NCBI RefSeq assembly: GCF_964332355.1
Contig: NZ_OZ201293.1
Location: 2,666,001 to 2,730,000 of the forward strand
Reading direction: 5' to 3'
Source: Imbroritus primus
GTDB taxonomy: Bacteria; Pseudomonadota; Gammaproteobacteria; Burkholderiales; Burkholderiaceae
DNA length: 64,000 bases
The stretch's first letter is position 1. Every line of letters begins with the position of its first letter. The notes below the pieces were generated by a model. That model was not told where the DNA came from, searched no databases, and saw only the letters and a program-made list of their open reading frames with translations. Positions 1-8,352 of the stretch are shown here, piece after piece. A program made the translations under genes and the position numbers.

Positions 1-319
1 CGGCCAGATACTTTTCCCAGGCCCACTTGTACTTGAACGGCACCAGCTGGTTGACGTCGGTCTTGGCGTTGATGACGCGCTTGTCCGCCGCATTCACGCG
101 GCGCGTGCTCTGCGCGCCGATCGCGTTGGCATGCGTCCCCAGAATGCCCTCGCCCGGCGCCACCGGCGCGGCTACCGGCGTGGCCGAAGGCGGCAAGGCA
201 CCGAGCTCGTCCGGCGTGCGGTAAGCCTGCACAGCCGGCTGCAGCGCAGGCTGTGCCTGCGGGGCGGATTGCGGGGTGCTCTGCGGTGCGCTTTGAACGT
301 CGTCGTCCCAGCTCAGCAT
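1..319 (-). CDS. nrdB: Ribonucleotide reductase class Ia, beta subunit (5' part, cut by window edge)
   Basis: Only the first 106 codons are inside the window; the gene runs off the left edge. The product would be the diiron/tyrosyl-radical subunit that works with NrdA to make deoxyribonucleotides. The visible protein starts MLSWDDDV, has a Gln/Pro/Ala-rich stretch to about residue 60, and then enters the conserved NrdB start (RVNAADKRVINAKTDVNQL, then VPFKYKWAWEKYL). The iron ligands lie outside the window. It follows nrdA in the same direction with a 327-bp gap that holds a hairpin repeat. The identification rests on this short N-terminal match and on the position after nrdA. Confidence 0.88.
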   Translation of the reverse strand, partial: MLSWDDDVQSAPQSTPQSAPQAQPALQPAVQAYRTPDELGALPPSATPVAAPVAPGEGILGTHANAIGAQSTRRVNAADKRVINAKTDVNQLVPFKYKWAWEKYLA

Positions 320-421
320 AGTCAGATTCTCCAATGTCACCCCTGTTGGACAGGGATCAGTATTCGTTGTTTCGACCGTCAACCCAGGCAAACGGTCGGT
401 GTTTCAAGCCGCTCTGCGCCA

Positions 422-526
422 CCTCGCCGGCAGCCGCATCGGGCGGAAAAGGAGCGAAGCTGTTTGAGCCCCGAGCGCAGCGAGGGCGAGTTCTTCGCAC
501 CCCGCCCGATGCGGCTGCCGGCGAGG
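422..526. repeat. Long perfect inverted repeat between nrdA and nrdB
   Basis: The arms at 422-446 and 502-526 are perfect 25-base reverse complements (arm core CGGCAGCCGCATCGGGC) separated by 55 bases. The loop holds a smaller GCGAAG/CTTCGC pairing near 455 and 493. Together with the two hairpins just after it, this fills the 327-bp nrdA-nrdB gap (320-646), where I see no credible gene. The composition fits a dispersed intergenic repeat of Burkholderiales rather than a protein-coding remnant. It lies within the transcript if nrdA and nrdB are co-transcribed. Confidence 0.85.
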
Positions 527-529
527 TCT

Positions 530-607
530 CCCTTGAGGCCAAGCCTCAAGGGTGGCGCAGGCCGGACGCCTTTCTTTGGTTACTTTCTTTGGCAAGACAA
601 AGAAAGT
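530..607. repeat. Two perfect 10-bp hairpins completing the nrdA-nrdB repeat module
   Basis: The first hairpin pairs 530-539 (CCCTTGAGGC) with 543-552 around a 3-base loop. The second pairs 582-591 (ACTTTCTTTG) with 598-607 (CAAAGAAAGT) around a 6-base loop; a further CTTTCTTTGG copy sits at 570-579. From memory, sequences of the type TTTCTTTGGTTACTTTC recur as intergenic repeats in many proteobacteria. Here the A-rich arms lie about 40 bases beyond the nrdA stop codon and could slow or partly terminate transcription before nrdB. Confidence 0.75.
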
Positions 608-646
608 GACTTGCCGCCGGGCAACCCCCGGCCTGCAAGCCCCCAA

Positions 647-3574
647 TTACTGGCAAGCCTCACATTCCTCAAACCCAGGATCGCCCGGCCGCATCGTGCA
701 AACCGCACCCTCCGCCTCCGGCATCGCCGGCGCTGCCGCAGCCACCGCAGAAACACCGTCGCTACCACCATTCACCGCCACCGCATTCAGCGAACTGCGC
801 GACACCGTCGACTTCTCGGCATGCGTCGCCCCGATGGTGCGCAGGTAGTACGTGGTCTTCAGGCCACGCAGCCAGGCCAGCTTGTAGGTATCGTCCAGCT
901 TCTTGCCCGACGCACCGGCCATGTAGATGTTCAGCGACTGCGCCTGGTCGATCCACTTCTGGCGGCGCGAGGCGGCTTCCACCAGCCACTGCGGCTCGAC
1001 CTCGAAGGCCGTGGCATACAGCGCGCGCAGGTCCTGCGGAATGCGGTCGATACGGGCCAGCGAACCGTCGAAGTACTTGAGGTCGGCGACCATCACCTCG
1101 TCCCACAGGCCGTTGGCTTTCAGGTCACGCACGAGGAAATCGTTGACCACCGTGAACTCGCCGGACAGGTTCGACTTGACGTACAGGTTCTGGTACGTCG
1201 GCTCGATACAGGCCGAGACGCCGATGATGTTGGAAATCGTCGCGGTCGGCGCGATGGCGATGCAGTTCGAGTTGCGCATGCCGTACGACTTGATGCGGCC
1301 ACGCAGGCTGTCCCAGTCCATGGTGCTCGAATGATCGACCTCGACGTAGCCGCCGCGCTCTTCGGCCAGCAGCTTGAGCGAGTCCTGCGGCAGGATGCCG
1401 CGATCCCACAGCGAACCACGGTAGCTGCTGTAGCGGCCGCGCTCTTCGGCCAGCTCGGTCGAAGCCCAGTAGGCGTAATAGCAGACAGCTTCCATCGAGG
1501 TATCGGCGAACTGCACGGCAGCGTCGCTGGCGTACGGCACGCGCATGGCGTGCAGGCAGTCCTGGAAGCCCATGATGCCCATGCCGACCGGACGGTGGCG
1601 CAGGTTGGAATCGCGCGCCTTCTTCACCGCGTAGTAGTTGATGTCGATCACGTTGTCGAGCATGCGCATGGCGGTGCGGATGGTCTTCTTCAGCTTGTCA
1701 TGGTCGAGCACCATGGCGCCGCTGGCGTCGGCCTTCATGTGGGCCAGCAGGTTCACCGAACCGAGATTGCAGACGGCGATCTCGCTATCGTTGGTGTTCA
1801 GCGTGATCTCGGTGCACAGGTTGGAGCTATGCACCACGCCCACGTGCTGCTGCGGCGAGCGGATGTTGCACGGATCCTTGAAGGTGATCCACGGGTGGCC
1901 GGTCTCGAACAGCATGCCGAGCATCTTGCGCCACAGCTGCACTGCCGGGATCTTCTTGAACAGCTTCAGTTCGCCGCGTGCGACCTTGTCTTCATAGGCG
2001 ACATAGGCTTCCTCGAAGGCCTTGCCGAACTTGTCGTGCAGGTCCGGGCAGGTGGACGGCGAGAACAACGTCCAGTCACCGCCTTCCATGACGCGCTTCA
2101 TGAACAGGTCGGGAATCCAGTTGGCCGTGTTCATGTCGTGCGTGCGGCGGCGGTCGTCGCCGGTGTTCTTGCGCAGCTCGAGGAATTCCTCGATGTCGAG
2201 GTGCCACGTCTCGAGGTAGGCGCATACCGCGCCCTTGCGCTTGCCGCCCTGGTTCACCGCCACGGCGGTGTCATTGACCACCTTGAGGAATGGCACCACG
2301 CCCTGCGACTTGCCGTTGGTCCCCTTGATGTGCGAGCCGAGCGCGCGCACATTGGTCCAGTCATTGCCGAGGCCGCCGGCGAACTTCGACAGCAGCGCGT
2401 TTTCCTTGAGCGCTTCGTAGATGCCGTCGAGATCATCCGACACGGTAGTCAGGTAGCACGACGACAGCTGCGAGCGGCGCGTGCCGGAGTTGAACAGGGT
2501 CGGCGTGGACGACATGAAATCGAACGACGACAGCAGCTGGTAAAACTCGATGGCGCGCGCTTCGCGGTCGATCTCGTTGAGCGCCAGGCCCATGGCGACG
2601 CGCATGAAGAAAGCCTGTGGCATTTCGATGCGTACATCGTTGTGATGCAGGAAGTAGCGGTCGTACAGCGTCTGCAGGCCGAGGTAGTTGAACTGGAAAT
2701 CGCGCGAGGCGTCGAGCGCCGCACCGAGCTTTTGGAGGTCGAACTGGGCCAGCTTCTCATCCAGCAGTTCGGCGTCGATGCCGCGCTTGATGTACTTGGG
2801 GAAGTACTCGGCGTAGCGCGTCACCATTTCGCCCTGGGTCACTTCCTCGCCGAGGATTTCCTTGCGGATGGTGTGCAGCAGAATACGTGCGGTGACCTGG
2901 CTGTAGGCCGGGTCCTGCTCGATCAGGGTACGCGCAGCGAGGATGGCGGAATCATAAACCTGCGACATCGGCACGCCGTCGTACAGGTTCTTGATGGTCT
3001 CGGCCAGGATCGGCTCGGGATCAACGGCATCGCCCAGGCCTTCGCAGGCTGTCACGATGACATTGCGCAGCGCGGCCATGTCGAGCGGACGCGTGACGCC
3101 GTTGTCGGTGACGTTGAGGCCGGAGAAGTTCGGCTGCTGCTGGGTTTCGCCAGCCAGCGCACGCTCCTGCGCACGCTTTTCACGGTACAGCACGTAGGCG
3201 CGGGCCACATCGTGCGCGCCCGAGCGCATCAGGGCCAGTTCAACCTGGTCCTGCACATCTTCGATATGGAAGGTGCCGCCATGCGGGCGGCTGCGCAGCA
3301 GCGCGCGCACCACCACCTGGGTCTGCTGCTCGACCAGCTCGCGCACGCGCGCCGAGGCAGCGCCCTGGCCACCGTTCACGGCCAGGAAGGCCTTGGTCAT
3401 GGCCACGGCAATCTTGGTCGGTTCAAAGGCCACGACGGCCCCGTTGCGGCGGATGATCTTGTAATCCTGATAGGCCCGTGCGTCCCCCGACAGGGCGGCC
3501 TGACCTGCTTGACCCGATGCGGTGGCAACGGGGGCGGGATTACCCGACGAAACGGGTGTCTGCGTCGTTTGCAT
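647..3574 (-). CDS. nrdA: Ribonucleotide reductase class Ia, alpha (catalytic) subunit
   Basis: It reduces ribonucleoside diphosphates to deoxyribonucleotides with NrdB. The protein has 975 residues, much longer than the roughly 760 of E. coli NrdA, mainly because of its N-terminal part. An ATP-cone-like regulatory region lies at about 38-135 (YKIIRRNGAVVAFEPTKIAV). Catalytic features are visible: C373 (SSCYL) and C602 (AVCNLGS) as the probable active-site redox pair, the NLCTE motif at 585-589 carrying the thiyl-radical cysteine C587, and a C-terminal CEAC pair (C971/C974) for thioredoxin or glutaredoxin reduction. An AGGAG ribosome site sits six bases before the ATG. Two NrdR-like boxes lie about 100 bp upstream. 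nrdB follows after a repeat. Confidence 0.97.
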   Translation of the reverse strand: MQTTQTPVSSGNPAPVATASGQAGQAALSGDARAYQDYKIIRRNGAVVAFEPTKIAVAMTKAFLAVNGGQGAASARVRELVEQQTQVVVRALLRSRPHGGTFHIEDVQDQVELALMRSGAHDVARAYVLYREKRAQERALAGETQQQPNFSGLNVTDNGVTRPLDMAALRNVIVTACEGLGDAVDPEPILAETIKNLYDGVPMSQVYDSAILAARTLIEQDPAYSQVTARILLHTIRKEILGEEVTQGEMVTRYAEYFPKYIKRGIDAELLDEKLAQFDLQKLGAALDASRDFQFNYLGLQTLYDRYFLHHNDVRIEMPQAFFMRVAMGLALNEIDREARAIEFYQLLSSFDFMSSTPTLFNSGTRRSQLSSCYLTTVSDDLDGIYEALKENALLSKFAGGLGNDWTNVRALGSHIKGTNGKSQGVVPFLKVVNDTAVAVNQGGKRKGAVCAYLETWHLDIEEFLELRKNTGDDRRRTHDMNTANWIPDLFMKRVMEGGDWTLFSPSTCPDLHDKFGKAFEEAYVAYEDKVARGELKLFKKIPAVQLWRKMLGMLFETGHPWITFKDPCNIRSPQQHVGVVHSSNLCTEITLNTNDSEIAVCNLGSVNLLAHMKADASGAMVLDHDKLKKTIRTAMRMLDNVIDINYYAVKKARDSNLRHRPVGMGIMGFQDCLHAMRVPYASDAAVQFADTSMEAVCYYAYWASTELAEERGRYSSYRGSLWDRGILPQDSLKLLAEERGGYVEVDHSSTMDWDSLRGRIKSYGMRNSNCIAIAPTATISNIIGVSACIEPTYQNLYVKSNLSGEFTVVNDFLVRDLKANGLWDEVMVADLKYFDGSLARIDRIPQDLRALYATAFEVEPQWLVEAASRRQKWIDQAQSLNIYMAGASGKKLDDTYKLAWLRGLKTTYYLRTIGATHAEKSTVSRSSLNAVAVNGGSDGVSAVAAAAPAMPEAEGAVCTMRPGDPGFEECEACQ

Positions 3575-3670
3575 ATGGACTCCTGGTGACCAGTGTTCTT
3601 GTGACGGAAAAGCCGCCCATGAACACGGGCGGCGATTGGATGATGGGTGTTGCGCTGCTGTGCGACGAAA

Positions 3671-3718
3671 CCACTATATCTAGTAGTTGTTTCGATCTGT
3701 TGACACTAAGTATAGTGA
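3671..3718 (-). promoter_or_regulatory. Paired NrdR-like boxes in the nrdA promoter region
   Basis: Two 16-bp imperfect palindromes, CCACTATATCTAGTAG (3671-3686) and ACACTAAGTATAGTGA (3703-3718), match the ACACTATATATAGTGT-type NrdR consensus at about 12 and 13 of 16 positions. Their starts are 32 bp apart, about three helical turns, which is the usual arrangement for NrdR. On the minus strand a weak promoter (TGTCAA, 17 bp, TAGATA) overlaps the boxes. The known role of NrdR is (d)ATP-dependent repression of ribonucleotide reductase genes; binding here is inferred. The rest of the nrdA-ampD gap (3575-3858) shows no gene. Confidence 0.8.
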
Positions 3719-3858
3719 CTTCTCGCCAGATGACCAGTCTTGACAAGCGTGTTTTTGGTGCCGTTCAAGGCGCTCGACGCAATGCAAAAAACCGTTGAGC
3801 ATTGATGGCGCAAGGGGTGGGCGCCTCTCGCGCGACGGCATTTTCCGCAAAAAATATT

Positions 3859-4449
3859 TTACTTTCCCCACCGTTGGTAGGGGAACCGTTCCGCCGGCCA
3901 GGCGGACATGCGCATCAGCCTCGGCCAGTCGAAGTACGGACCGGGATCGGTCTTGCGGCCCGGTGCGATGTCCGAATGGCCCGCCACGGCGCGGATCGGA
4001 TAGCCCCCGGCCAGTTCAGCCAGAACACTGCACACGGCGTGGTACTGCGCGGGCTCGAACGGCCGGTCGTCGCAACCTTCGATCTCGATGCCGATGGAGA
4101 AGTCGTTGCAGCGCGTGCGCCCGAAAAAATCGGAGGCGCCCGCATGCCAGGCACGCTCGGCGCAGGAAACGAACTGGACAATGGCGCCGCTGCGCTCGAC
4201 CAGGAAATGCGCAGAGACCTGCACCTGATGAATGGTTTCGAAGAACGGATGACGCTGCGGATCCAGCCGATTGGTGAAGAACGCAGCAATATCGCCGGTG
4301 CCGAACTCGCCCGGCGGCAGGCTGATATTGTGCAGCACCACCAGATCGACCGCGATGCCTGGTGGCCGGGCATCGCAGTTGGGCGACGGCACGTGACGCA
4401 CACCACGCATCCAGCCGCGCGCGTCGAGCGCCATGTCGTCACCCACCAT
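3859..4449 (-). CDS. ampD: 1,6-anhydro-N-acetylmuramyl-L-alanine amidase
   Basis: This cytoplasmic zinc amidase removes the peptide from anhydromuropeptides during peptidoglycan recycling, and in other bacteria its loss induces AmpC beta-lactamase. Family motifs are visible: the VVLHNISLPPGEF zinc-histidine segment, NDFSIGIEIEG, and AGHSDIAPGRKTDPGPYFDW near the C terminus with the second zinc histidine and the aspartate ligand. I chose the ATG at 4449 (196 residues) because AAGGAGG lies six bases before it; the start overlaps the last 11 bases of pilR, so the two are probably translationally coupled. A second ATG at 4434 is possible. Confidence 0.93.
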   Translation of the reverse strand: MVGDDMALDARGWMRGVRHVPSPNCDARPPGIAVDLVVLHNISLPPGEFGTGDIAAFFTNRLDPQRHPFFETIHQVQVSAHFLVERSGAIVQFVSCAERAWHAGASDFFGRTRCNDFSIGIEIEGCDDRPFEPAQYHAVCSVLAELAGGYPIRAVAGHSDIAPGRKTDPGPYFDWPRLMRMSAWPAERFPYQRWGK

Positions 4450-5974
4450 CGCCCGCCTCCTTGTCGTCACGGATGCCAAGCTGCGTCATGCGATAACGCA
4501 ACTGGCGAAAACTGAGACCCAGCAGCGGCGCCGCCGCAGTCCGGTTGAAGCCGGTCTGGCGCAGGGCCTGCAGGATGATCTGGCGTTCGGTGGTTTCCAG
4601 CAGTTGCGGCAGGTCGACAGGCAAGGTCACCGCTGGGGCCGAGGAATCCCCAGCCGCAGGCATCGCGGCCGCAGGCCCGGACAAGGTAACGGCATCTGGG
4701 GATGAAGACGCTGCAAAAGCTGCGGCCGCTCCGGCCGGCAGCGATGCTGGGGCCGGTACCTCAGGCGCCACCGGCGCCGGCGGCTGGCTTTCCTGTGGCG
4801 CTTCCAGCGTCCCCAGGTCGCCCACTTCAATCACCTCGTGCTGTGCATAGGTGTAGGCCCGTTCAAGCAGGTTCTCGAGTTCGCGCACGTTGCCAGGAAA
4901 AGCATAGTCCGCCAGTGCCGCCAGCGCTGCCGGAGACAGCCGGCGGGGCTGGGCATCGCCGTAACGCGCTGCCAGCTGCGCGAGAATCGCCGTGGTCAGC
5001 TGCGGCAGATCCTCGCGGCGCTCGCGCAGCGTCGGCATGCGCAGTTGCAGCACGTTGAGACGGTAGAACAGATCCTTGCGGAACCGTCCGGCGGCCACCA
5101 GTCCAGCGAGATCCTGATGGCTGGCGCACATGATGCGCACGTCCACCGCTTCCTCGCGACTCGCGCCGATGCGGCGCACCCGGCGCTCCTGCAGTACGCG
5201 CAGCAGCTTGACCTGCATGGGCAACGGCAGGTCGGCCACTTCATCGAGCAACAGCGTGCCGCCATGCGCAGACTGGAAGAAGCCACCCCGGTCGGTATCC
5301 GCGCCGGTAAACGCCCCCTTGGTCACGCCGAAGAACTCGGCTTCCATCAGGGTTTCGGGAATCGCCCCGCAATTGACGGCGACGAAGGGCTTGGCGGCGC
5401 GCGCGCTCAACGCGTGCACGGCGCGCGCGGCACGCTCCTTGCCGCTGCCGGATTCGCCGCCGATCACCACGGGCGCCATGCTGCGCGCCAGCAGTGGCAG
5501 GGCGTGATGGACCGCGCCGATGGCCGCCGAACGGCCTGGCAGGAGATCGGTCACCAAGCCGCACTCCTGCGGCACGGGCGCGCGCCCGTTGCGGTCCAGC
5601 GCATTCATCACCAGCGTGCGCAGCTGTTCCAGCGCTACCGGCTTGGCGATGTAGTCGAAGGCCCCGGCCTTGAGCGCCTCCACGGCGTTGTCGGCGCTGC
5701 CATAGGCAGTGACGACCGCCACCGGAATGCGCTGCGGGGCGGCAGCCAGTTCGCGCACCAGTTCGATGCCCAGGCCATCGCCCAGGCGCATGTCGGTCAG
5801 CACCAGGCTGAACGGCGTGCGCGCCAGCGCGGCGCGCGCCGCGGCCAAGCTCGGCGCCGTGACGACGTCGTGCCCCATGCGGCGGATGGTGATGTCCAGC
5901 AGTTCGCGCAGGTCGGCCTCATCGTCGACCACGAGGATCGGCAGGCGGGCGCTCTCGGACATGGCGTGCGACAT
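4439..5974 (-). CDS. pilR: Sigma54-dependent response regulator PilR
   Basis: It is the predicted partner of the adjacent sensor PilS and would activate pilin transcription with RNA polymerase-sigma54. A receiver domain occupies residues 12-125 with D61 (VLTDMRLGDG) as the likely phosphorylation site. The AAA+ domain carries GGESGSGKE (172-180) and the sigma54-contacting GAFTGA loop (220-225). A Fis-type helix-turn-helix lies at the C terminus (TGFNRTAAAPLLGLSFRQLR). Between the AAA+ and DNA-binding domains is an unusually long Pro/Ala/Ser-rich linker of about 70 residues. The gene sits 18 bp after pilS on the same strand. Confidence 0.93.
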   Translation of the reverse strand: MSHAMSESARLPILVVDDEADLRELLDITIRRMGHDVVTAPSLAAARAALARTPFSLVLTDMRLGDGLGIELVRELAAAPQRIPVAVVTAYGSADNAVEALKAGAFDYIAKPVALEQLRTLVMNALDRNGRAPVPQECGLVTDLLPGRSAAIGAVHHALPLLARSMAPVVIGGESGSGKERAARAVHALSARAAKPFVAVNCGAIPETLMEAEFFGVTKGAFTGADTDRGGFFQSAHGGTLLLDEVADLPLPMQVKLLRVLQERRVRRIGASREEAVDVRIMCASHQDLAGLVAAGRFRKDLFYRLNVLQLRMPTLRERREDLPQLTTAILAQLAARYGDAQPRRLSPAALAALADYAFPGNVRELENLLERAYTYAQHEVIEVGDLGTLEAPQESQPPAPVAPEVPAPASLPAGAAAAFAASSSPDAVTLSGPAAAMPAAGDSSAPAVTLPVDLPQLLETTERQIILQALRQTGFNRTAAAPLLGLSFRQLRYRMTQLGIRDDKEAGDGG

Positions 5975-5992
5975 GGCGGTCTCCTGGTCCCT

Positions 5993-8044
5993 CTAGTTTC
6001 CGGTCGCACCGGAGTGGTCAACCGCCAGCGTCAGCACGAACGCACGCGTGGGCAGCGCTTCGATATCCGCACCCAGCCATGTGCCGGTACGTCCCAGCAG
6101 CGTGTCGAGCGAGATCGACCCATAGCGTACCTGGGCGTCATTGGCGCTGCACAGTTCCCGCACCATGAACAGGCCGAGGCCGGTGCCGCGCGCGTCGCTG
6201 GTATAGAACGGTTCGAACAGGTGGACCTGCTCGGCCTCCGGCACCTCCGGCCCGTCGTTCCACAGGATCAGTTCGGCATTGGCTGCATCGAGCATCTGCG
6301 CCACGATGCGGATTGCCCCGGGGTGCCCGCTGCTGTAGCGCAGGGCATTGTCGAGCAGGTTGGAGACCACCTGCTGCAACTGCTCGGGATCAAACCGCAC
6401 AGGGGCGGACATGTCCATCGCCAGGCGCAGCAAATTGGCATTCACCGCGCCCTGGGCGCCTTCGTAGCCGGCCGCGGCATGCCGCCAGCGCTCGATCATG
6501 TCCGGCAGCACCCGCCGCAGGTCGACCGAGATACGTGCACCCTGCGACTGGCCTGGACGCCGCGACAACATCAGGATGTCGGACACCACCTGATCGAGGC
6601 GGCGCACATTGTCGTGAATGATGCGCAGCAGGCGCGCATTCAGCTGTGGCTCGACCGGCGCGGCACTCATGCCCGGCAAGGATGGCGCCGGAGTGGATTC
6701 GCTCAGCAGTTCGCTGGCGTGGCTGATGGCGGCCAGCGGATTGCGGATCTGGTGCGCCACGCCCGCCACCAGGCGCCCCATCGAGGCCAGCTTCTCCTGC
6801 TGCGCCTGTTCGGCCACGCGCTGCCAGCTTTCGATGTGGATCAGTACCGTATGGCGCAGTTCCTCACGCAGCAGTTCTTCATCCTCGGCTGACCAGCCTT
6901 CCGCCGACACGCCGGAATCGCGGGGCACCTGTGTCTCGTGCACGCCCATGGTGGGATAGGCAAGGCTTCCTGCCGGACGGGTGAACTGGCTTTCATAGAC
7001 GCTGCGCAGATTGGCCAGTCCGGGCTCGACAAAGCGCAGGCGCAGGCGTGTCGGCAGCAAAGTGCGCTGGGTGCCACCGATCTCGCGCGTCACCACCGGC
7101 AGCAGATCGAGAATGCGCGCACCATCGTCCTTGTGCTGCAGCCACTGGCGCATCGCTTCCAGGACAGGGCGCAGGCGTGGCAGGTCATGCAGGTCGCACA
7201 GGCTAAGACCACCGTCGGCGATCGCCGTTTCGCGCACCGGCAGCAAGGTGGGGATACCCAGCAGCGCGAGCGCTGCCGGATTCGCGGCCACTACCCGCCC
7301 GTTGGTCCGCATCAGCATCACGCCGTCGCGCATGTCATGCACCATCAGGCGGCTGATCAGTTGCTGCAGCCGCAACTCGTGTTCGCGCGCCTGCACCAGT
7401 TGTTCCTGCAGCAACTGGCGATGGCCGAGGACATACATCAGGGACGCAGCCGTCATGTAGGCAATGCCATACAGCCCGGCGGTCAACAGGCCGGCGTCGG
7501 CATGCAGCAGCAGCAGGCTACGCCCCACCGGTTCGGCCAGCACGATCAGAGATGCCAGCGCCGCCGCGAACAGGGCCGGGATCAACCCGCACAACGCCCC
7601 GGCCGCCATCGCCGGCATGAGCAATACCATGGCGATGCCGCTGCCGCTGTTGCCAAGCGACAGCAAGAGGCCCGCCAGCATGATCAGATCAAGCGCGAGA
7701 TAGAAATGGACGCGAAAATGAAAATGGCGCCGCCAGACGAGGTTGCTGCCGAGAATCAGCAGCGCCATCGCCAGATAAGACAGCAGCAACCACAGCGTGA
7801 GGCCGCTGCGCAACGGCGTACCCAGGTCCGTGCCCAGTTGACCGGGCAAGGCGGCGTATAGCAGCAGGATGACCGCGACGATCAGGCGTGCGACGTTGAA
7901 GTAGCTGAGCAGGCCCCACTGGAATTCGGGCGGCTCGGGCTTGCGCCACAGGGCCAGGAGTCCACCCCACGGACGGACCGGATTGGCGCGGTTGGCCATG
8001 GCCGCTGCATTGGGCGCTGTATTGGCCGATCTAGCGGTCGCCAT
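5993..8044 (-). CDS. pilS: Membrane sensor histidine kinase PilS
   Basis: The product is predicted to sense an envelope or pilin signal and phosphorylate PilR. The 683-residue protein has several membrane segments between about residues 48 and 207, a PAS-like region after them, a HisKA H-box with His431 (AHQIRNPLAAISH), and a HATPase domain with NLLDNALRYSSG and GTGLGLFMVREL. Its start overlaps the end of the small upstream gene by 14 bases. No good ribosome site precedes the ATG at 8044, and a second ATG at 7999 is possible. The N-terminal membrane bundle and the adjacent pilR support PilS over other kinases. Confidence 0.9.
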   Translation of the reverse strand: MATARSANTAPNAAAMANRANPVRPWGGLLALWRKPEPPEFQWGLLSYFNVARLIVAVILLLYAALPGQLGTDLGTPLRSGLTLWLLLSYLAMALLILGSNLVWRRHFHFRVHFYLALDLIMLAGLLLSLGNSGSGIAMVLLMPAMAAGALCGLIPALFAAALASLIVLAEPVGRSLLLLHADAGLLTAGLYGIAYMTAASLMYVLGHRQLLQEQLVQAREHELRLQQLISRLMVHDMRDGVMLMRTNGRVVAANPAALALLGIPTLLPVRETAIADGGLSLCDLHDLPRLRPVLEAMRQWLQHKDDGARILDLLPVVTREIGGTQRTLLPTRLRLRFVEPGLANLRSVYESQFTRPAGSLAYPTMGVHETQVPRDSGVSAEGWSAEDEELLREELRHTVLIHIESWQRVAEQAQQEKLASMGRLVAGVAHQIRNPLAAISHASELLSESTPAPSLPGMSAAPVEPQLNARLLRIIHDNVRRLDQVVSDILMLSRRPGQSQGARISVDLRRVLPDMIERWRHAAAGYEGAQGAVNANLLRLAMDMSAPVRFDPEQLQQVVSNLLDNALRYSSGHPGAIRIVAQMLDAANAELILWNDGPEVPEAEQVHLFEPFYTSDARGTGLGLFMVRELCSANDAQVRYGSISLDTLLGRTGTWLGADIEALPTRAFVLTLAVDHSGATGN

Positions 8045-8303
8045 GGCGGGCCAGGCTCACATGGGCTTTGGAACAGTACATCCGCCCGTCGACTTCGATC
8101 GCCTCGGTGGCGGGCAGGTGCACGCCACAATGGGCGCAGGGAACGATCGCACGCGATGGTTCGCCAGACGCGTCGGCCCGCGGGGAGTCGCGGCGTGCCT
8201 GTGAACGCCCGTCCTGCTGCCGGCCTCGCCGGCCACGCGCGCCGCGCTGCAAGGCCCACAGCACGACCAGCAGCACCGCCACCAGAAGCAGCACGCGGCT
8301 CAT
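8031..8303 (-). CDS. Small Cys-rich membrane-anchored protein (PP0621 type)
   Basis: A 90-residue protein that starts with a hydrophobic helix (MSRVLLLVAVLLVVLWALQ), continues through a basic Arg/Gln/Gly stretch and ends in a compact Cys/His module (CAHCGVHLP, then GRMYCSKAHVSLARHG) that looks able to bind a metal. I recognise it as the short PP0621-like family often found next to pilS; no biochemical function is known to me. The start at 8303 is chosen because the hydrophobic segment begins there. The stop overlaps the pilS start by 14 bases, suggesting coupled translation with the pilus sensor. Confidence 0.8.
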   Translation of the reverse strand: MSRVLLLVAVLLVVLWALQRGARGRRGRQQDGRSQARRDSPRADASGEPSRAIVPCAHCGVHLPATEAIEVDGRMYCSKAHVSLARHGDR

Positions 8304-8352
8304 GGGGCGCCCTTCTTGCGCGTACACGCCGGGTTGCGCTGTACCATCAGGC

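Noticed and set aside
404..646. An 80-codon minus-strand frame containing VTFFVLPKKVTKERR between nrdA and nrdB
   Set aside because: This is a translation of the intergenic hairpin repeat. Such strings appear as spurious proteins wherever this type of repeat occurs.
131..3589. A 1152-codon plus-strand open frame covering all of nrdA in antisense
   Set aside because: It is the mirror of a clearly conserved nrdA gene in GC-rich DNA, is dominated by His/Arg/Gln/Val codons and matches no family. Similar antisense frames face secA (29063-31450), pilR/pilS (4838-6892) and murD, all for the same reason.
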